From assembly GCF_000296215.2 (NCBI RefSeq), contig NZ_CP013949.1, positions 5,077,501-5,141,500 on the forward strand: 64,000 bases of DNA. The letters run 5' to 3'. Below, in pieces: positions 16,678-25,169 of this stretch (within the stretch, counting starts at the first letter, position 1; each line of letters begins with the position of its first letter). The DNA is from Bradyrhizobium sp. CCGE-LA001 (GTDB taxonomy: Bacteria; Pseudomonadota; Alphaproteobacteria; Rhizobiales; Xanthobacteraceae). Under the pieces are notes generated by a model. That model was given only the letters and a program-made list of their open reading frames with translations, did not search any database and was not told the DNA's origin. A program made the position numbers and the translations under genes.

Positions 16678-18201
16678 ATGGACGCACTTTTCGTAACGCC
16701 GGACTCGTCAGCAAAGGCCTATCAAGAGCTCGCAAAGACGTTTTCCGCTATCGAACCGCCGACCTGGTCGCTCCTGCTTGCCGAGTCCTGCCGAGCGAAG
16801 GGTTTTGAGGTCGGAATTCTCGACGGCGACGCGGAACGTCTGTCATTGCAAAGCACGGTGACGCGCATTCAGGACGCGAAGCCGCGCCTGATCGTGATGG
16901 TGTTGTACGGGCAGAATCCGAACTCCGGCACCACGAGCATGATCGGCGCCGTGGAGCTGTCGAACGCGCTCAAGGCCGCCGGCGTCGGGGCTCCCATCTG
17001 CTTTGTGGGCTCACACACCAGCGCCCTCCCGAAGGAAGTGCTCGCTTACACCTGCGTCGATATCGTCCTGCTCAATGAGGGCGTCTACGCGCTGCACAAC
17101 CTGCTTCGCTCCAATCTGAGGAGCGATCTTCGGACCATCAGGGGAATAGGATACAAGATCTCAAATGGGGCCGAGCAAGAGCTCATCTTGAATCCGCCCG
17201 AACAGATCGTTCCGCAAGACCGCATGGACGTCGATCTTCCCGGCTATGCCTGGGACCTGCTTCCCTACCGCGAAAGGCCGCTCGATCTCTATCGCGCGCA
17301 TTTCTGGCATGCCGGGTTCAGCCACGACAAACGAACTCCGTTCGCTGCAATCTACACGTCGCTCGGATGTCAGTTCGCCTGCAATTTCTGCATGATCAAC
17401 ATCGTAAACCGCGTCAATAATGACGATGGGACGGATGCTTCGCATTCACGCGGGATGCGCTTCTGGAGCCCGGAATGGGTCGCACGCGAAATGCGCAAGC
17501 TTGCCGATATGGGCGTCAAGACCTTGCGCATCAGCGACGAGATGTTCTTCCTGAACCGAAAATACTACACGCCGATCCTCGATGACTGCATACAGTCAGA
17601 CTACGGATTCAACATGTGGACCTACTCCCGCATCGATACCGTTCGGGCGAACGTCCTCGACAAATTCAAGCAGGCCGGGGTCAACTGGCTCGCGCTGGGC
17701 ATCGAAGCCGGCAACCAAATGGTCCGTCAGGAGGTCTCGAAAGGGACGTTCCGGGAAGTCAATATTCGAGACGTCTGCAAGACGATCCGCGACTCTGATA
17801 TCAACATCATCAGCAACTACATATTCGGCTTCCCGGAAGACACTCAGGAAACGATGCAAGAGACGCTGGCTCTCGCCCTCGAGCTGAACACCGAAATGGC
17901 AAATATGTATCCTTGCCAGGCGCTGCCAGGCAGCCCGCTCTACTACACCGCGCGCACGAACGGATGGGAGCTGCCGCAGAAGTTCGAAGAATTTGCTTTC
18001 CTTTCGTACGAGAGCGTGCCGATGCGAACGAAGTATCTGTCAGCCGCGGAGGTCCTGAGGTTTCGCGACGAGGCGTGGCAGACCTACTTCCGAGATCCGT
18101 CCTATCTCGCACTCGTCGAAAGAAAGTTTGGCACGGCCGAACGTCGCAACGTCGAGCAGATGTCGGAAATCCGGCTCAAGCGGAAATTGCTGGGTGATTG
18201 A
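16678..18201 (+). CDS. B12-binding radical SAM protein
   Basis: 507 residues in two parts. The first 150 residues match a cobalamin-binding Rossmann domain of the type seen in class B radical SAM methyltransferases (IEPPTWSLLLAESC, later GAPICFVGSHTSALP) without the DxHxxG lower ligand. The radical SAM core follows with the iron-sulfur motif Cys231-x3-Cys235-x2-Cys238 (CQFACNFC), then EAGN and later strand motifs. The C-terminal 100 residues are a further helical region. Such enzymes methylate or rearrange unactivated carbons. Its place among sugar genes suggests modification of a sugar or glycan lipid, which is inference. GGGGACAG before the ATG can act as ribosome binding site. Confidence 0.85.
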   Translation: MDALFVTPDSSAKAYQELAKTFSAIEPPTWSLLLAESCRAKGFEVGILDGDAERLSLQSTVTRIQDAKPRLIVMVLYGQNPNSGTTSMIGAVELSNALKAAGVGAPICFVGSHTSALPKEVLAYTCVDIVLLNEGVYALHNLLRSNLRSDLRTIRGIGYKISNGAEQELILNPPEQIVPQDRMDVDLPGYAWDLLPYRERPLDLYRAHFWHAGFSHDKRTPFAAIYTSLGCQFACNFCMINIVNRVNNDDGTDASHSRGMRFWSPEWVAREMRKLADMGVKTLRISDEMFFLNRKYYTPILDDCIQSDYGFNMWTYSRIDTVRANVLDKFKQAGVNWLALGIEAGNQMVRQEVSKGTFREVNIRDVCKTIRDSDINIISNYIFGFPEDTQETMQETLALALELNTEMANMYPCQALPGSPLYYTARTNGWELPQKFEEFAFLSYESVPMRTKYLSAAEVLRFRDEAWQTYFRDPSYLALVERKFGTAERRNVEQMSEIRLKRKLLGD

Positions 18202-18269
18202 GCAGTGCCCATCCATGCTAATCCCTTGAGTCCGGTCGAGCCCCACAGACCAGCCGCGCGAGTTCCACA

Positions 18270-19265
18270 GTGATCATCACCAGGACCCCGTACCGCGTTT
18301 CCTTCTTTGGCGGGGGTACAGACTACCCCGCCTGGATCCAGGAACACGGCGGGGCCGTACTCGCGACTGCAATCGACAAATACTGCTACATTACCTGCCG
18401 AAGGCTCCCGCCATTTTTCGAGCACAAGCATCGCATCGTCTACTCGATCATCGAGAACGTCTCGAACATCGACCAGATCAAGCATCCGGCGGTACGCGCG
18501 ACGATGCAGCACGAAGGTGTGGCTGAAGGGCTCGAAATCCATCATGACGGCGACCTTCCCGCCCGATCGGGACTTGGATCGAGCTCCTCCTTCACCGTAG
18601 GCTTGCTTCATGCCTTGCAAGCGCTGCGCGGCGCCATGTCGAACAAGGATGCGTTGGCGAAGACTGCGATCCATATCGAGCAGGAATTGCTTCACGAGAA
18701 CGTCGGTTGCCAGGACCAGATCATCTCCGCCTTCGGCGGCATGAACTATGTCAGATTCCGGGAAGACGGGACATTCGACGTGTCGCCGGTGATCGCTTCG
18801 CCCGAACGTAAGGCCGCGCTCAAGTCCCATCTGATGCTCTGCTTCACGGGGTTTTCGCGTTTTTCATCTGATGTAGCGAGATCCCAGCTTGAAAACATGG
18901 CAGCCAGTGCCGCCCGACTGAAGCGCATGCGTGCCATGGTGGACGAAGGCCTCGAGATCTTCGTAAACCGCTCGCTCCCGATCGAAGCATTCGGCGAGCT
19001 CCTGCATGAAGCCTGGCTCGCCAAGCGAACCTTGTCGAACAAGGTGACGACGGACGAGATCGACGCGATCTATGAAGCCGCGCGCGAGGCCGGAGCGATC
19101 GGTGGAAAGCTGCTCGGCGCGGGCGGTGGCGGCTTCATGCTCCTTTTCGCCAAGCCGGAGCGGCACGCGGCGATCCGCGAAAAGCTCAAGGGTCTGATTC
19201 ACGTGCCGTTCGATTTCGAAGATTCCGGCAGCCGCGTGGTCCTCTATCAACCGAACGGTCTATGA
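18270..19265 (+). CDS. hddA: GHMP kinase, D-glycero-D-manno-heptose 7-phosphate kinase-like (HddA)
   Basis: 331 residues. GHMP kinase motifs are complete: an N-terminal RTPYRVSFFGGGTDYP, the ATP-binding loop ARSGLGSSSSFTVG near residue 96 and the C-terminal GGKLLGAGGGGF. HddA phosphorylates heptose 7-phosphate at C1 on the way to GDP-D-glycero-D-manno-heptose. The RTPxRxSFFGGGTDYP start is typical of HddA and related sugar kinases such as fucokinase-like proteins, so the sugar is a strong guess rather than proof. A GmhA-type isomerase 3 kb downstream would provide its substrate. GTG is the only suitable start (18270). Confidence 0.85.
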   Translation: MIITRTPYRVSFFGGGTDYPAWIQEHGGAVLATAIDKYCYITCRRLPPFFEHKHRIVYSIIENVSNIDQIKHPAVRATMQHEGVAEGLEIHHDGDLPARSGLGSSSSFTVGLLHALQALRGAMSNKDALAKTAIHIEQELLHENVGCQDQIISAFGGMNYVRFREDGTFDVSPVIASPERKAALKSHLMLCFTGFSRFSSDVARSQLENMAASAARLKRMRAMVDEGLEIFVNRSLPIEAFGELLHEAWLAKRTLSNKVTTDEIDAIYEAAREAGAIGGKLLGAGGGGFMLLFAKPERHAAIREKLKGLIHVPFDFEDSGSRVVLYQPNGL

Positions 19266-19409
19266 ACATGATGACGGAATCGGCTTCCTCCATCGAAATT
19301 CGCGGACTTGCATGCACGCGGCCTCACCGCCCCGACCCGAAAGGCGTGCTCCGTGGCGGTCAGTCCGCAGCGATCTCCCCCACCAGAATCGTTCAAGTGA
19401 GGCCGTCTC

Positions 19410-20234
19410 TTGATCAGCAATAGCGTCAACCTGCGCGACAAGGCGAACTGGGTCTGGAGGGAGACCTTGTCGGTGCACCGTCGCGCCCCCGAGACGCGCA
19501 TCGCGTCCTCACTGTCCTCCATCGAGATTTTCGTCGCCCTGTATTATGGGGGCGTTCTGAATATCGACCCCACCGATCCCCGATGGGATGGACGCGATCG
19601 TTGCGTGATCAGCAAGGGACATGGTTCGATCTGCATGTACCCGATCCTGGCGGATCTCGGCTTTTTCCCGGCCGCCGAACTCGATCGCGTCTGCAAGGCC
19701 GGCGGCATTCTGGGCGGGATTCCCGATCCCATCATTCCCGGCTACGAAACCGTCAATGGGTCTCTGGGCCATGGCCTCGGTGTCGGAGCGGGAATGGCGC
19801 TGGGGCTGAAGCGCGGCGGCGCGAAGCAGCGCGTCTTCGTGGTCTGCGGAGACGGCGAACTGCATGAAGGCGCCAATTGGGAAGCCATCATGTTTGCATC
19901 CCAGCATGAGCTCGACAATCTTCACCTCATCGTCGACAACAACAGCATTGCGATGCTCGGCTTCACCGACGACATCGTTTCCCACGCCGGGCTCGTGAAG
20001 CGGCTCGAGGCATTCGGCTGGCAATGCGTCGAGGTCGATGGTCACGACGTGCTGGCCGTACAAGAACAGCTGTTGAGCCTGAAGGCGATCAACAACCGGC
20101 GACCGAAGGCGCTCGTCGCACGAACGCTGAAAGGACGCGGCGTTCCCGGCCTGGAGAATGAGGCTCTTTCTCACATCCTGGCGCCGAAAGCTGAACTTCT
20201 CGACGAACTCCTGAAGGCCTCCGATGAGCGTTAA
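19410..20234 (+). CDS. transketolase, N-terminal (TPP-binding) subunit
   Basis: 274 residues equal to the first domain of transketolase. Seen: SKGHGS with the catalytic-site His, GSLGHGLGVGAG, and the thiamine diphosphate motif GDGELHEGANWEA...DNN. Transketolases move two-carbon ketol units between sugars. A two-subunit form is common in polysaccharide clusters and archaea. The start is TTG at 19410, with GTGAGG upstream as ribosome binding site. It overlaps the next gene by 11 bases. Here it may supply sedoheptulose 7-phosphate to the heptose genes or add a two-carbon branch to a ketosugar; the sequence alone does not decide. Confidence 0.9.
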   Translation: MISNSVNLRDKANWVWRETLSVHRRAPETRIASSLSSIEIFVALYYGGVLNIDPTDPRWDGRDRCVISKGHGSICMYPILADLGFFPAAELDRVCKAGGILGGIPDPIIPGYETVNGSLGHGLGVGAGMALGLKRGGAKQRVFVVCGDGELHEGANWEAIMFASQHELDNLHLIVDNNSIAMLGFTDDIVSHAGLVKRLEAFGWQCVEVDGHDVLAVQEQLLSLKAINNRRPKALVARTLKGRGVPGLENEALSHILAPKAELLDELLKASDER

Positions 20235-21222
20235 ACCGCGAGCGATGCGCGATGCGCTGTTGGATCAAATACATCGGGCCATGGCCCATGATCCGAAGAT
20301 TTTCTTCGTCTCGGCCGACTTTGGGTCTCCGGTGCTGGATCGCATTCGCGCCGACCATCCCGCGAGGTTCGTGAATGTCGGCGTAGCCGAGCAAAATCTG
20401 ATCAACATCTCCTCGGGACTTGCGCTCGAAGGCTACAAGGTCTTCGCCTACGCCATCGCCCCTTTCATCACGATGCGGTGCTTCGAGCAGATCAGGGTGA
20501 GCCTGGCTCTCTTGTCCGAGGTCCGCCCGATGAACGTCAATCTGATCGGCGTCGGCGCAGGTTACAGCTATGTCGTCTCCGGCCCGACGCACCAGTGTTA
20601 CGAAGACATCACGCTGATGCGCGGGCTACCGAACTTCCAGGTGCTCTCGCCATCCGATCACATCACCACTGAAAACCTCTTCGGAATTTGTGCCGGCACG
20701 ATCGGCCCCAAATATCTCCGTCTCGATGCTCAGGTGTTGCCCGTCCTGTACCCGGACGGCCCGCCGGATGTCACCAAGGGATTTCACGTTCACCGCCGCG
20801 GCCGGAAGATCTGTCTTGTCGCCACGGGTTACATGGTCCACACGGCATTCATCGTCGCCGACCGGCTACGCGAAGCCGGAATTGATATCGGCCTCGTCGA
20901 CCTGTTCGACCTTGCCCGCTTTTCCGCGAAGGCTCTGCACGACGAGCTGTCGCCGTACCAGACCATCGTCAGCATGGAAGAGGGATTCGCCGGCCGCGGC
21001 GGCCTCGACGCCCTGCTCTACAATTTCCTCGGACATGGCGCGCTCGACGCCAAGCTGCTCAACGTCGGCGTCGAAGGCGGCTATCGCTTCGAGCTCGGAT
21101 CGCGTGCGGAATTGCATGAGCAAGTCGGCATAGGCCCCGACGTGGTGACCAAGCGCCTGCTGCAGATTTCGGCTTCATCCTCCAAGACTCTCCCTCCCCT
21201 GAACGGTGGTCGCCCGCAATGA
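20224..21222 (+). CDS. transketolase, C-terminal (pyrimidine-binding) subunit
   Basis: 332 residues equal to the middle and last transketolase domains. It carries the invariant Glu of the pyrimidine domain in GVAEQNL near residue 58 and FITMRCFEQIR. The C-terminal domain (CLVATGYMVHTAFIVADRL) is complete. It must pair with the product of the preceding gene, whose end it overlaps by 11 bases. Its own stop overlaps the following gene start in ATGA, so three consecutive genes are translationally coupled. That coupling to a sugar 3-dehydratase-like enzyme, rather than to pentose-phosphate genes, is the main hint of a specialised role. Confidence 0.9.
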   Translation: MSVKPRAMRDALLDQIHRAMAHDPKIFFVSADFGSPVLDRIRADHPARFVNVGVAEQNLINISSGLALEGYKVFAYAIAPFITMRCFEQIRVSLALLSEVRPMNVNLIGVGAGYSYVVSGPTHQCYEDITLMRGLPNFQVLSPSDHITTENLFGICAGTIGPKYLRLDAQVLPVLYPDGPPDVTKGFHVHRRGRKICLVATGYMVHTAFIVADRLREAGIDIGLVDLFDLARFSAKALHDELSPYQTIVSMEEGFAGRGGLDALLYNFLGHGALDAKLLNVGVEGGYRFELGSRAELHEQVGIGPDVVTKRLLQISASSSKTLPPLNGGRPQ

Positions 21223-22391
21223 AATTCCCCCTGATGCGCAACAATATCGCGCGCGAAGATCTGGACGCTCTCATCGAGCACTTGAAGCAGGACGACCCGA
21301 TCCTCACCAACGGTCCGAACGTCCGCGCGTTCGAGCAGGAATGGAACGAATGGCTGGGCACCAAGTACAGCGTCCTCGTCAACTCCGGCGCCTCTGCCAA
21401 TCTCCTGACGATGGCCATTCTCAAGATCCGCCATCCCGAGGGTGGCGAGGTGATCGTGCCGCCGCTCACGTGGATTTCGGACGTCGCGTCGGTGATCCAG
21501 AACGGCTTCACGCCGGTGTTTGTCGACATTGATCCGACGACCCTGGCGATGGATGCAACGAAGATCATCGATGCCATCACCAAACGGACACGCGCCGTAT
21601 TTCTGACCCATGTGCAGGGCTTCGACGGATTGACCGACGAGTTGATCCAGCATCTCGAGAAAGCCGGAATTCCGCTGATCGAAGACGTTTGCGAATCTCA
21701 CGGCGCGACGCATCGCGGCAAGAAGCTCGGCAGCTTCGGCTGGATATCGAATTTCTCCTTTTATTATGCCCACCACATGACGACCATCGAAGGCGGCATG
21801 ATCTGCACCAACGATCATGCGGCCTATCAAGCGGCACGCATGCTGCGGTCCCACGGCATGGTGCGAGAAGCCAACGATCCGGCCATCAAGGAGTCCTACG
21901 TTGCGGCTCACCCGGATCTGAATCCCGATTTCATCTTTGCTCACGCCGCCTATAACGTGCGCAATACGGAGATCGGGGGCATCCTCGGCCGGCGGCAGCT
22001 TCCTCGGCTCGACGCCAACGTAGAACTCCGGACAGCGAACTTCCTTCGTTTCCTGTCGCGCATCAACCCCGACAAGTTCCGTACGGATTTCAAGACAGAG
22101 GGCTCCAGCAACTACGCCTTTAATCTGGTGCTGCGTCAGCCCGATATGGACCTCGCCGAACGTCTGATGTCGGCCATGCGCGCCGCCGGCATCGAGTTTC
22201 GCAGAGGCAGCGCCGGCGGAGGCAATCAACTCCGTCAGCCGTATCTGAAATCATTCGTCCCGGCCGAACATTACAAGAAATTCCCGCAAACCGACCACAT
22301 CCACTTCTTCGGCTTCTACATCGGCAATTTTCCCGACCTCAGAATTGATGAGGTCGATGAGATTTGCGCCATCCTCAACGCGGTGAACTGA
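21219..22391 (+). CDS. DegT-fold PLP enzyme with His in place of Lys (ColD/RfbH-type sugar 3-dehydratase)
   Basis: 390 residues of the DegT/DnrJ/EryC1/StrS fold. In aminotransferases of this family a lysine sits in the FSFxxxK...EGG segment. Here the segment reads FSFYYAHHMTTIEGG (179-193), placing His185 at the lysine position. The same replacement, with the HHxxTxEGG pattern, is the hallmark of GDP-4-keto-6-deoxymannose 3-dehydratase (ColD) and of the E1/RfbH dehydratase. Other ColD-like stretches are NSGASANLL (55-63), FVDIDPTTL (101-109), EDVCESHGAT (155-164) and YNVRNTEIGG. The expected reaction is removal of the C3 hydroxyl from an NDP-4-ketohexose, giving a 3-deoxysugar, not amine transfer. 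ATG overlaps the transketolase stop. Confidence 0.87.
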   Translation: MKFPLMRNNIAREDLDALIEHLKQDDPILTNGPNVRAFEQEWNEWLGTKYSVLVNSGASANLLTMAILKIRHPEGGEVIVPPLTWISDVASVIQNGFTPVFVDIDPTTLAMDATKIIDAITKRTRAVFLTHVQGFDGLTDELIQHLEKAGIPLIEDVCESHGATHRGKKLGSFGWISNFSFYYAHHMTTIEGGMICTNDHAAYQAARMLRSHGMVREANDPAIKESYVAAHPDLNPDFIFAHAAYNVRNTEIGGILGRRQLPRLDANVELRTANFLRFLSRINPDKFRTDFKTEGSSNYAFNLVLRQPDMDLAERLMSAMRAAGIEFRRGSAGGGNQLRQPYLKSFVPAEHYKKFPQTDHIHFFGFYIGNFPDLRIDEVDEICAILNAVN

Positions 22392-22527
22392 GATCAACAG
22401 CCATGCAGGCAATCCTGGCGGTCGACAAGAATAGGCGTCTCCACGCCGCGGTTTCCGACTTGCCCCACGAGCAGTGTCGCGCAGCCGGCCTATCGGGATC
22501 CGGTTCTTGCCCCGTCGGAGTGCCGAT

Positions 22528-23124
22528 ATGACCGCCGCGAGAGCAGCCCTGCTGACGAGACTGACGGCCTCGATCGAGGCGAAGCGAGCGCTCCTATCGG
22601 ATCTGGACCGGATTGCCGCATTCGAAGCAATTGCCGATGTCGTCGTCGCTACGTACAAGTCCGGCGGGCGTCTCTATATCGCGGGCAATGGCGGATCTGC
22701 GGCGGATGCCCAGCACCTGGCTGCCGAGTTCGTCAGCAAACTCGCCCGAGATCGCGCGCCGTTGGCAGCGGAGGCACTGACCGTCGATACGTCGATCCTG
22801 ACCGCGATCGGGAACGACTATGGGTTCGATGCGGTCTTCTCCCGCCAGATCGAGGGAAAGATGACAGCCAAGGACATCTTTCTCGGAATAACCACATCCG
22901 GCAATTCAAGGAACATTCTCGAAGCGCTGCGCACTTGCCGCAAGCTGAACATCCGTACGATCATCTTCTCGGGCGGCAATGGCGGCCTCGCTGCCGAGGA
23001 AGCCGACCATTGCTTGCTCGCACCCAGCGAGGTGACCAGCACCATCCAAGAAATGCACATCATCTTTGCGCACGCACTCTGTGAATGCGTAGAGAATGCC
23101 ATGTTTCCGGTCCGATCCACGTGA
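22528..23124 (+). CDS. gmhA: sedoheptulose 7-phosphate isomerase-like SIS protein (GmhA)
   Basis: 198 residues, the usual GmhA length. It has the SIS phosphosugar loop GNGGSAADAQHLAAEF, TSGNSRNI, and a late TIQEMHIIFAHALCE, where the Glu of AAEF and the His of EMHII correspond to the catalytic acid/base pair of GmhA. GmhA converts sedoheptulose 7-phosphate to D-glycero-D-manno-heptose 7-phosphate, the substrate of the HddA-type kinase encoded upstream. The ATG at 22528 is preferred because GGAG lies seven bases before it; an earlier in-frame start has no such site. The later heptose enzymes GmhB and HddC are not in the window. Confidence 0.87.
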   Translation: MTAARAALLTRLTASIEAKRALLSDLDRIAAFEAIADVVVATYKSGGRLYIAGNGGSAADAQHLAAEFVSKLARDRAPLAAEALTVDTSILTAIGNDYGFDAVFSRQIEGKMTAKDIFLGITTSGNSRNILEALRTCRKLNIRTIIFSGGNGGLAAEEADHCLLAPSEVTSTIQEMHIIFAHALCECVENAMFPVRST

Positions 23125-23177
23125 CGCACGCTGTAGACGCGAACTCAGGCCATTCATAACAAGGGAAGCCCCCCAAT

Positions 23178-24116
23178 ATGAGCTACAACATTCTCGTGAC
23201 TGGCGGCGCCGGTTATATCGGATCAACCCTGGTTCCCCGACTGTTGGACGCTGGCCACAAAGTGACCGTGCTGGACAATTTCATGTTCAAGCAGTCCAGT
23301 CTCAACCAGTGCTGCCATCACGAAGGCTTCAGCGTGGTTCAGGGTGACATCCGCAGCGAACAGACCATGCAGCCGCTCCTGAAGAAGGCCGACGTCATTT
23401 TTCCTCTCGCGGCTCTGGTCGGAGCTCCGCTGTGCAGCCGGGATCCCATTGGAGCCAAGACGACCAATCACGACGCCATAACGATGATGTTGAAGCATGT
23501 GTCGCGCAATCAGCGGATCATCATGCCGACCACGAACAGCGCCTACGGCTCCGGCGACGAGAACAACTATTGCACGGAAGACTCTCCGCTGCGCCCGATC
23601 TCGCAATATGCGATCGACAAGGTGGCCGTTGAAAAAGAGCTGATGGAGCATCCGAACGTCATCAGCTTCCGGCTGGCTACGGTGTTCGGAATGTCCCCCC
23701 GCATGCGTCTCGACCTGCTGGTCAACGACTTCGTCTACCGCGCGGCAAACGACCGTTTCGTCGTCCTCTTCGAGGGACATTTCAAGCGCAACTATATTCA
23801 TGTCCGCGACGTCGCGCGGGTCTTCGAGCACGGGCTTGAAAACTTCGAGAGCATGAAGGGCCAGATCTTCAATGTTGGTCTTTCAGACGCGAACGTGTCC
23901 AAGAAGGAACTCTGCGAACACATCCAGAAATTCGTCCCTGAGTTTTGTTTTGTGGACGCCGAGGTGGGTCGCGACCCCGACCAGCGCAACTACATCGTCT
24001 CCAACGCGAAGGTCGAGAAGACCGGATATCGCCCCAATGTTTCGCTGGATGATGGCATCCAGGAACTGCTGAAGGGGTTCGTCATGATCAAGAACAGCAT
24101 CTATGCGAATGTTTGA
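23178..24116 (+). CDS. NAD(P)-dependent nucleotide-sugar epimerase/dehydratase
   Basis: 312-residue extended short-chain dehydrogenase. N-terminal GGAGYIGS (GxxGxxG) binds NAD(P); the catalytic pair is Tyr and Lys in YAIDK with the upstream Ser in TTNSAYG. The acidic residue that 4,6-dehydratases carry before that Tyr-Gly (as in TDEVYG) is absent, so an epimerase or reductase is more likely than a dehydratase. AAGGGAAG nine bases before the ATG is a good ribosome binding site. It lies between the GmhA-like and Fcl-like genes, so it probably edits the same nucleotide sugar. The substrate is unknown. Confidence 0.85.
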   Translation: MSYNILVTGGAGYIGSTLVPRLLDAGHKVTVLDNFMFKQSSLNQCCHHEGFSVVQGDIRSEQTMQPLLKKADVIFPLAALVGAPLCSRDPIGAKTTNHDAITMMLKHVSRNQRIIMPTTNSAYGSGDENNYCTEDSPLRPISQYAIDKVAVEKELMEHPNVISFRLATVFGMSPRMRLDLLVNDFVYRAANDRFVVLFEGHFKRNYIHVRDVARVFEHGLENFESMKGQIFNVGLSDANVSKKELCEHIQKFVPEFCFVDAEVGRDPDQRNYIVSNAKVEKTGYRPNVSLDDGIQELLKGFVMIKNSIYANV

Positions 24117-24191
24117 CCATCGACCGGTGGGCTGGTCATCGATCCTGGCTTGCCCGCCCGAGGTGGTCTAGACGTCAGCGAGGGAACGCCG

Positions 24192-25139
24192 ATGGCGAAC
24201 GTGCCGTTTGAGTTGAAGGGAAAGAGCGTTTTTGTCGCTGGCCACCGGGGAATGGTCGGCGGCGCGCTTGTCCGCCGGCTCGAGCAGGAAGATGTTCGAC
24301 TGGTGACCATCGAGCGAAAGGAGCTCGATCTGCGGGACCAATCAGCGGTCTTCGCCTGGTTCTCCAAAGCGCGCCCCCAGGTGATATTTCTAGCCGCGGC
24401 CAAGGTCGGCGGAATCGTTGCCAACAATACTCTGCGCGCCGAATTCATCTACGACAACATCGCCATTGCCGCGAACATCGTTCATGCCGCGCATCTGAAC
24501 GCCACGGAAAAGCTCATGTTCCTGGGCTCCTCCTGCATCTATCCGAGGCTCGCCGCCCAACCGATGCGCGAAGATTCGGTACTGACAGGAGCGCTCGAGC
24601 CGACGAATGAGCCCTATGCGATAGCGAAGATCGCCGGCCTCAAGATGGTGGTGGCTTATCGAAGCCAATACGGCTCTGATTTCATCAGCGTCATGCCGAC
24701 CAATCTCTATGGCCCCGGTGACAACTACCATCCCGAGCACAGCCATGTGATGGCCGGCTTGATACGCCGCTTTCACGAAGCCAAGCTATCCGGCGCAGCA
24801 CGCGTGGCCGTCTGGGGGACGGGTGCACCGAAGCGTGAATTTCTATACGTTGACGACATGGCGGATGCTTGCGTGCGCCTGATCAAGACCTATTCGAGCT
24901 CCGAACTCGTCAACATCGGCACCGGTGAGGAGGTCACCATCGGTCAACTTGCCCGCCAGATCGCGGACACCGTCGGCTATCGCGGCGAGATCGTCTTCGA
25001 CACGTCGCGTCCCGACGGCTCGCCGCGCAAGCTGCTCGATACGAGTCGGATGGCCGAGCTGGGATGGCAGGCGCGAACGCCGCTCAAGGAGGGTCTCAAG
25101 CTGGCTTACGCGGCTTATTTGTCGGAACAAACAGCCTAG
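24192..25139 (+). CDS. fcl: GDP-L-fucose synthase-like epimerase/reductase (Fcl/ColC type)
   Basis: 315 residues with all features of the Fcl/WcaG family: the glycine motif GHRGMVGGAL, GSSCIYP, YAIAKIAG (catalytic Tyr/Lys) and the substrate segment PTNLYGPGDNYHPEHSHV. Fcl epimerises C3/C5 and reduces the C4 ketone of GDP-4-keto-6-deoxymannose; the related ColC finishes GDP-L-colitose after ColD. A ColD-like gene two genes away makes a ColC-like role possible. GDP-mannose 4,6-dehydratase (Gmd), which would make the starting ketosugar, is not in the window. GAGGGA before the ATG at 24192 sets the start. It is the last plus-strand gene of the glycan block. Confidence 0.88.
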   Translation: MANVPFELKGKSVFVAGHRGMVGGALVRRLEQEDVRLVTIERKELDLRDQSAVFAWFSKARPQVIFLAAAKVGGIVANNTLRAEFIYDNIAIAANIVHAAHLNATEKLMFLGSSCIYPRLAAQPMREDSVLTGALEPTNEPYAIAKIAGLKMVVAYRSQYGSDFISVMPTNLYGPGDNYHPEHSHVMAGLIRRFHEAKLSGAARVAVWGTGAPKREFLYVDDMADACVRLIKTYSSSELVNIGTGEEVTIGQLARQIADTVGYRGEIVFDTSRPDGSPRKLLDTSRMAELGWQARTPLKEGLKLAYAAYLSEQTA

Positions 25140-25169
25140 CAGGCGAAGGCCTGCCCTCGCCTGAACCAA

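Noticed and set aside
21219..22391. Annotation as amino-sugar aminotransferase
   Set aside because: The PLP-binding Lys is replaced by His185 in a ColD/RfbH-like context.
25139..25165. Small hairpin between the Fcl-like and GT87-like stops as a bidirectional terminator
   Set aside because: GCAGGC-GAAG-GCCTGC is only six base pairs and lacks a T-run on either strand.
4412..25169. Integrase, att direct repeat or insertion sequence marking an island
   Set aside because: No such gene and no second copy of the tRNA 3' end found by eye; only the tRNA position and base composition hint at transfer.
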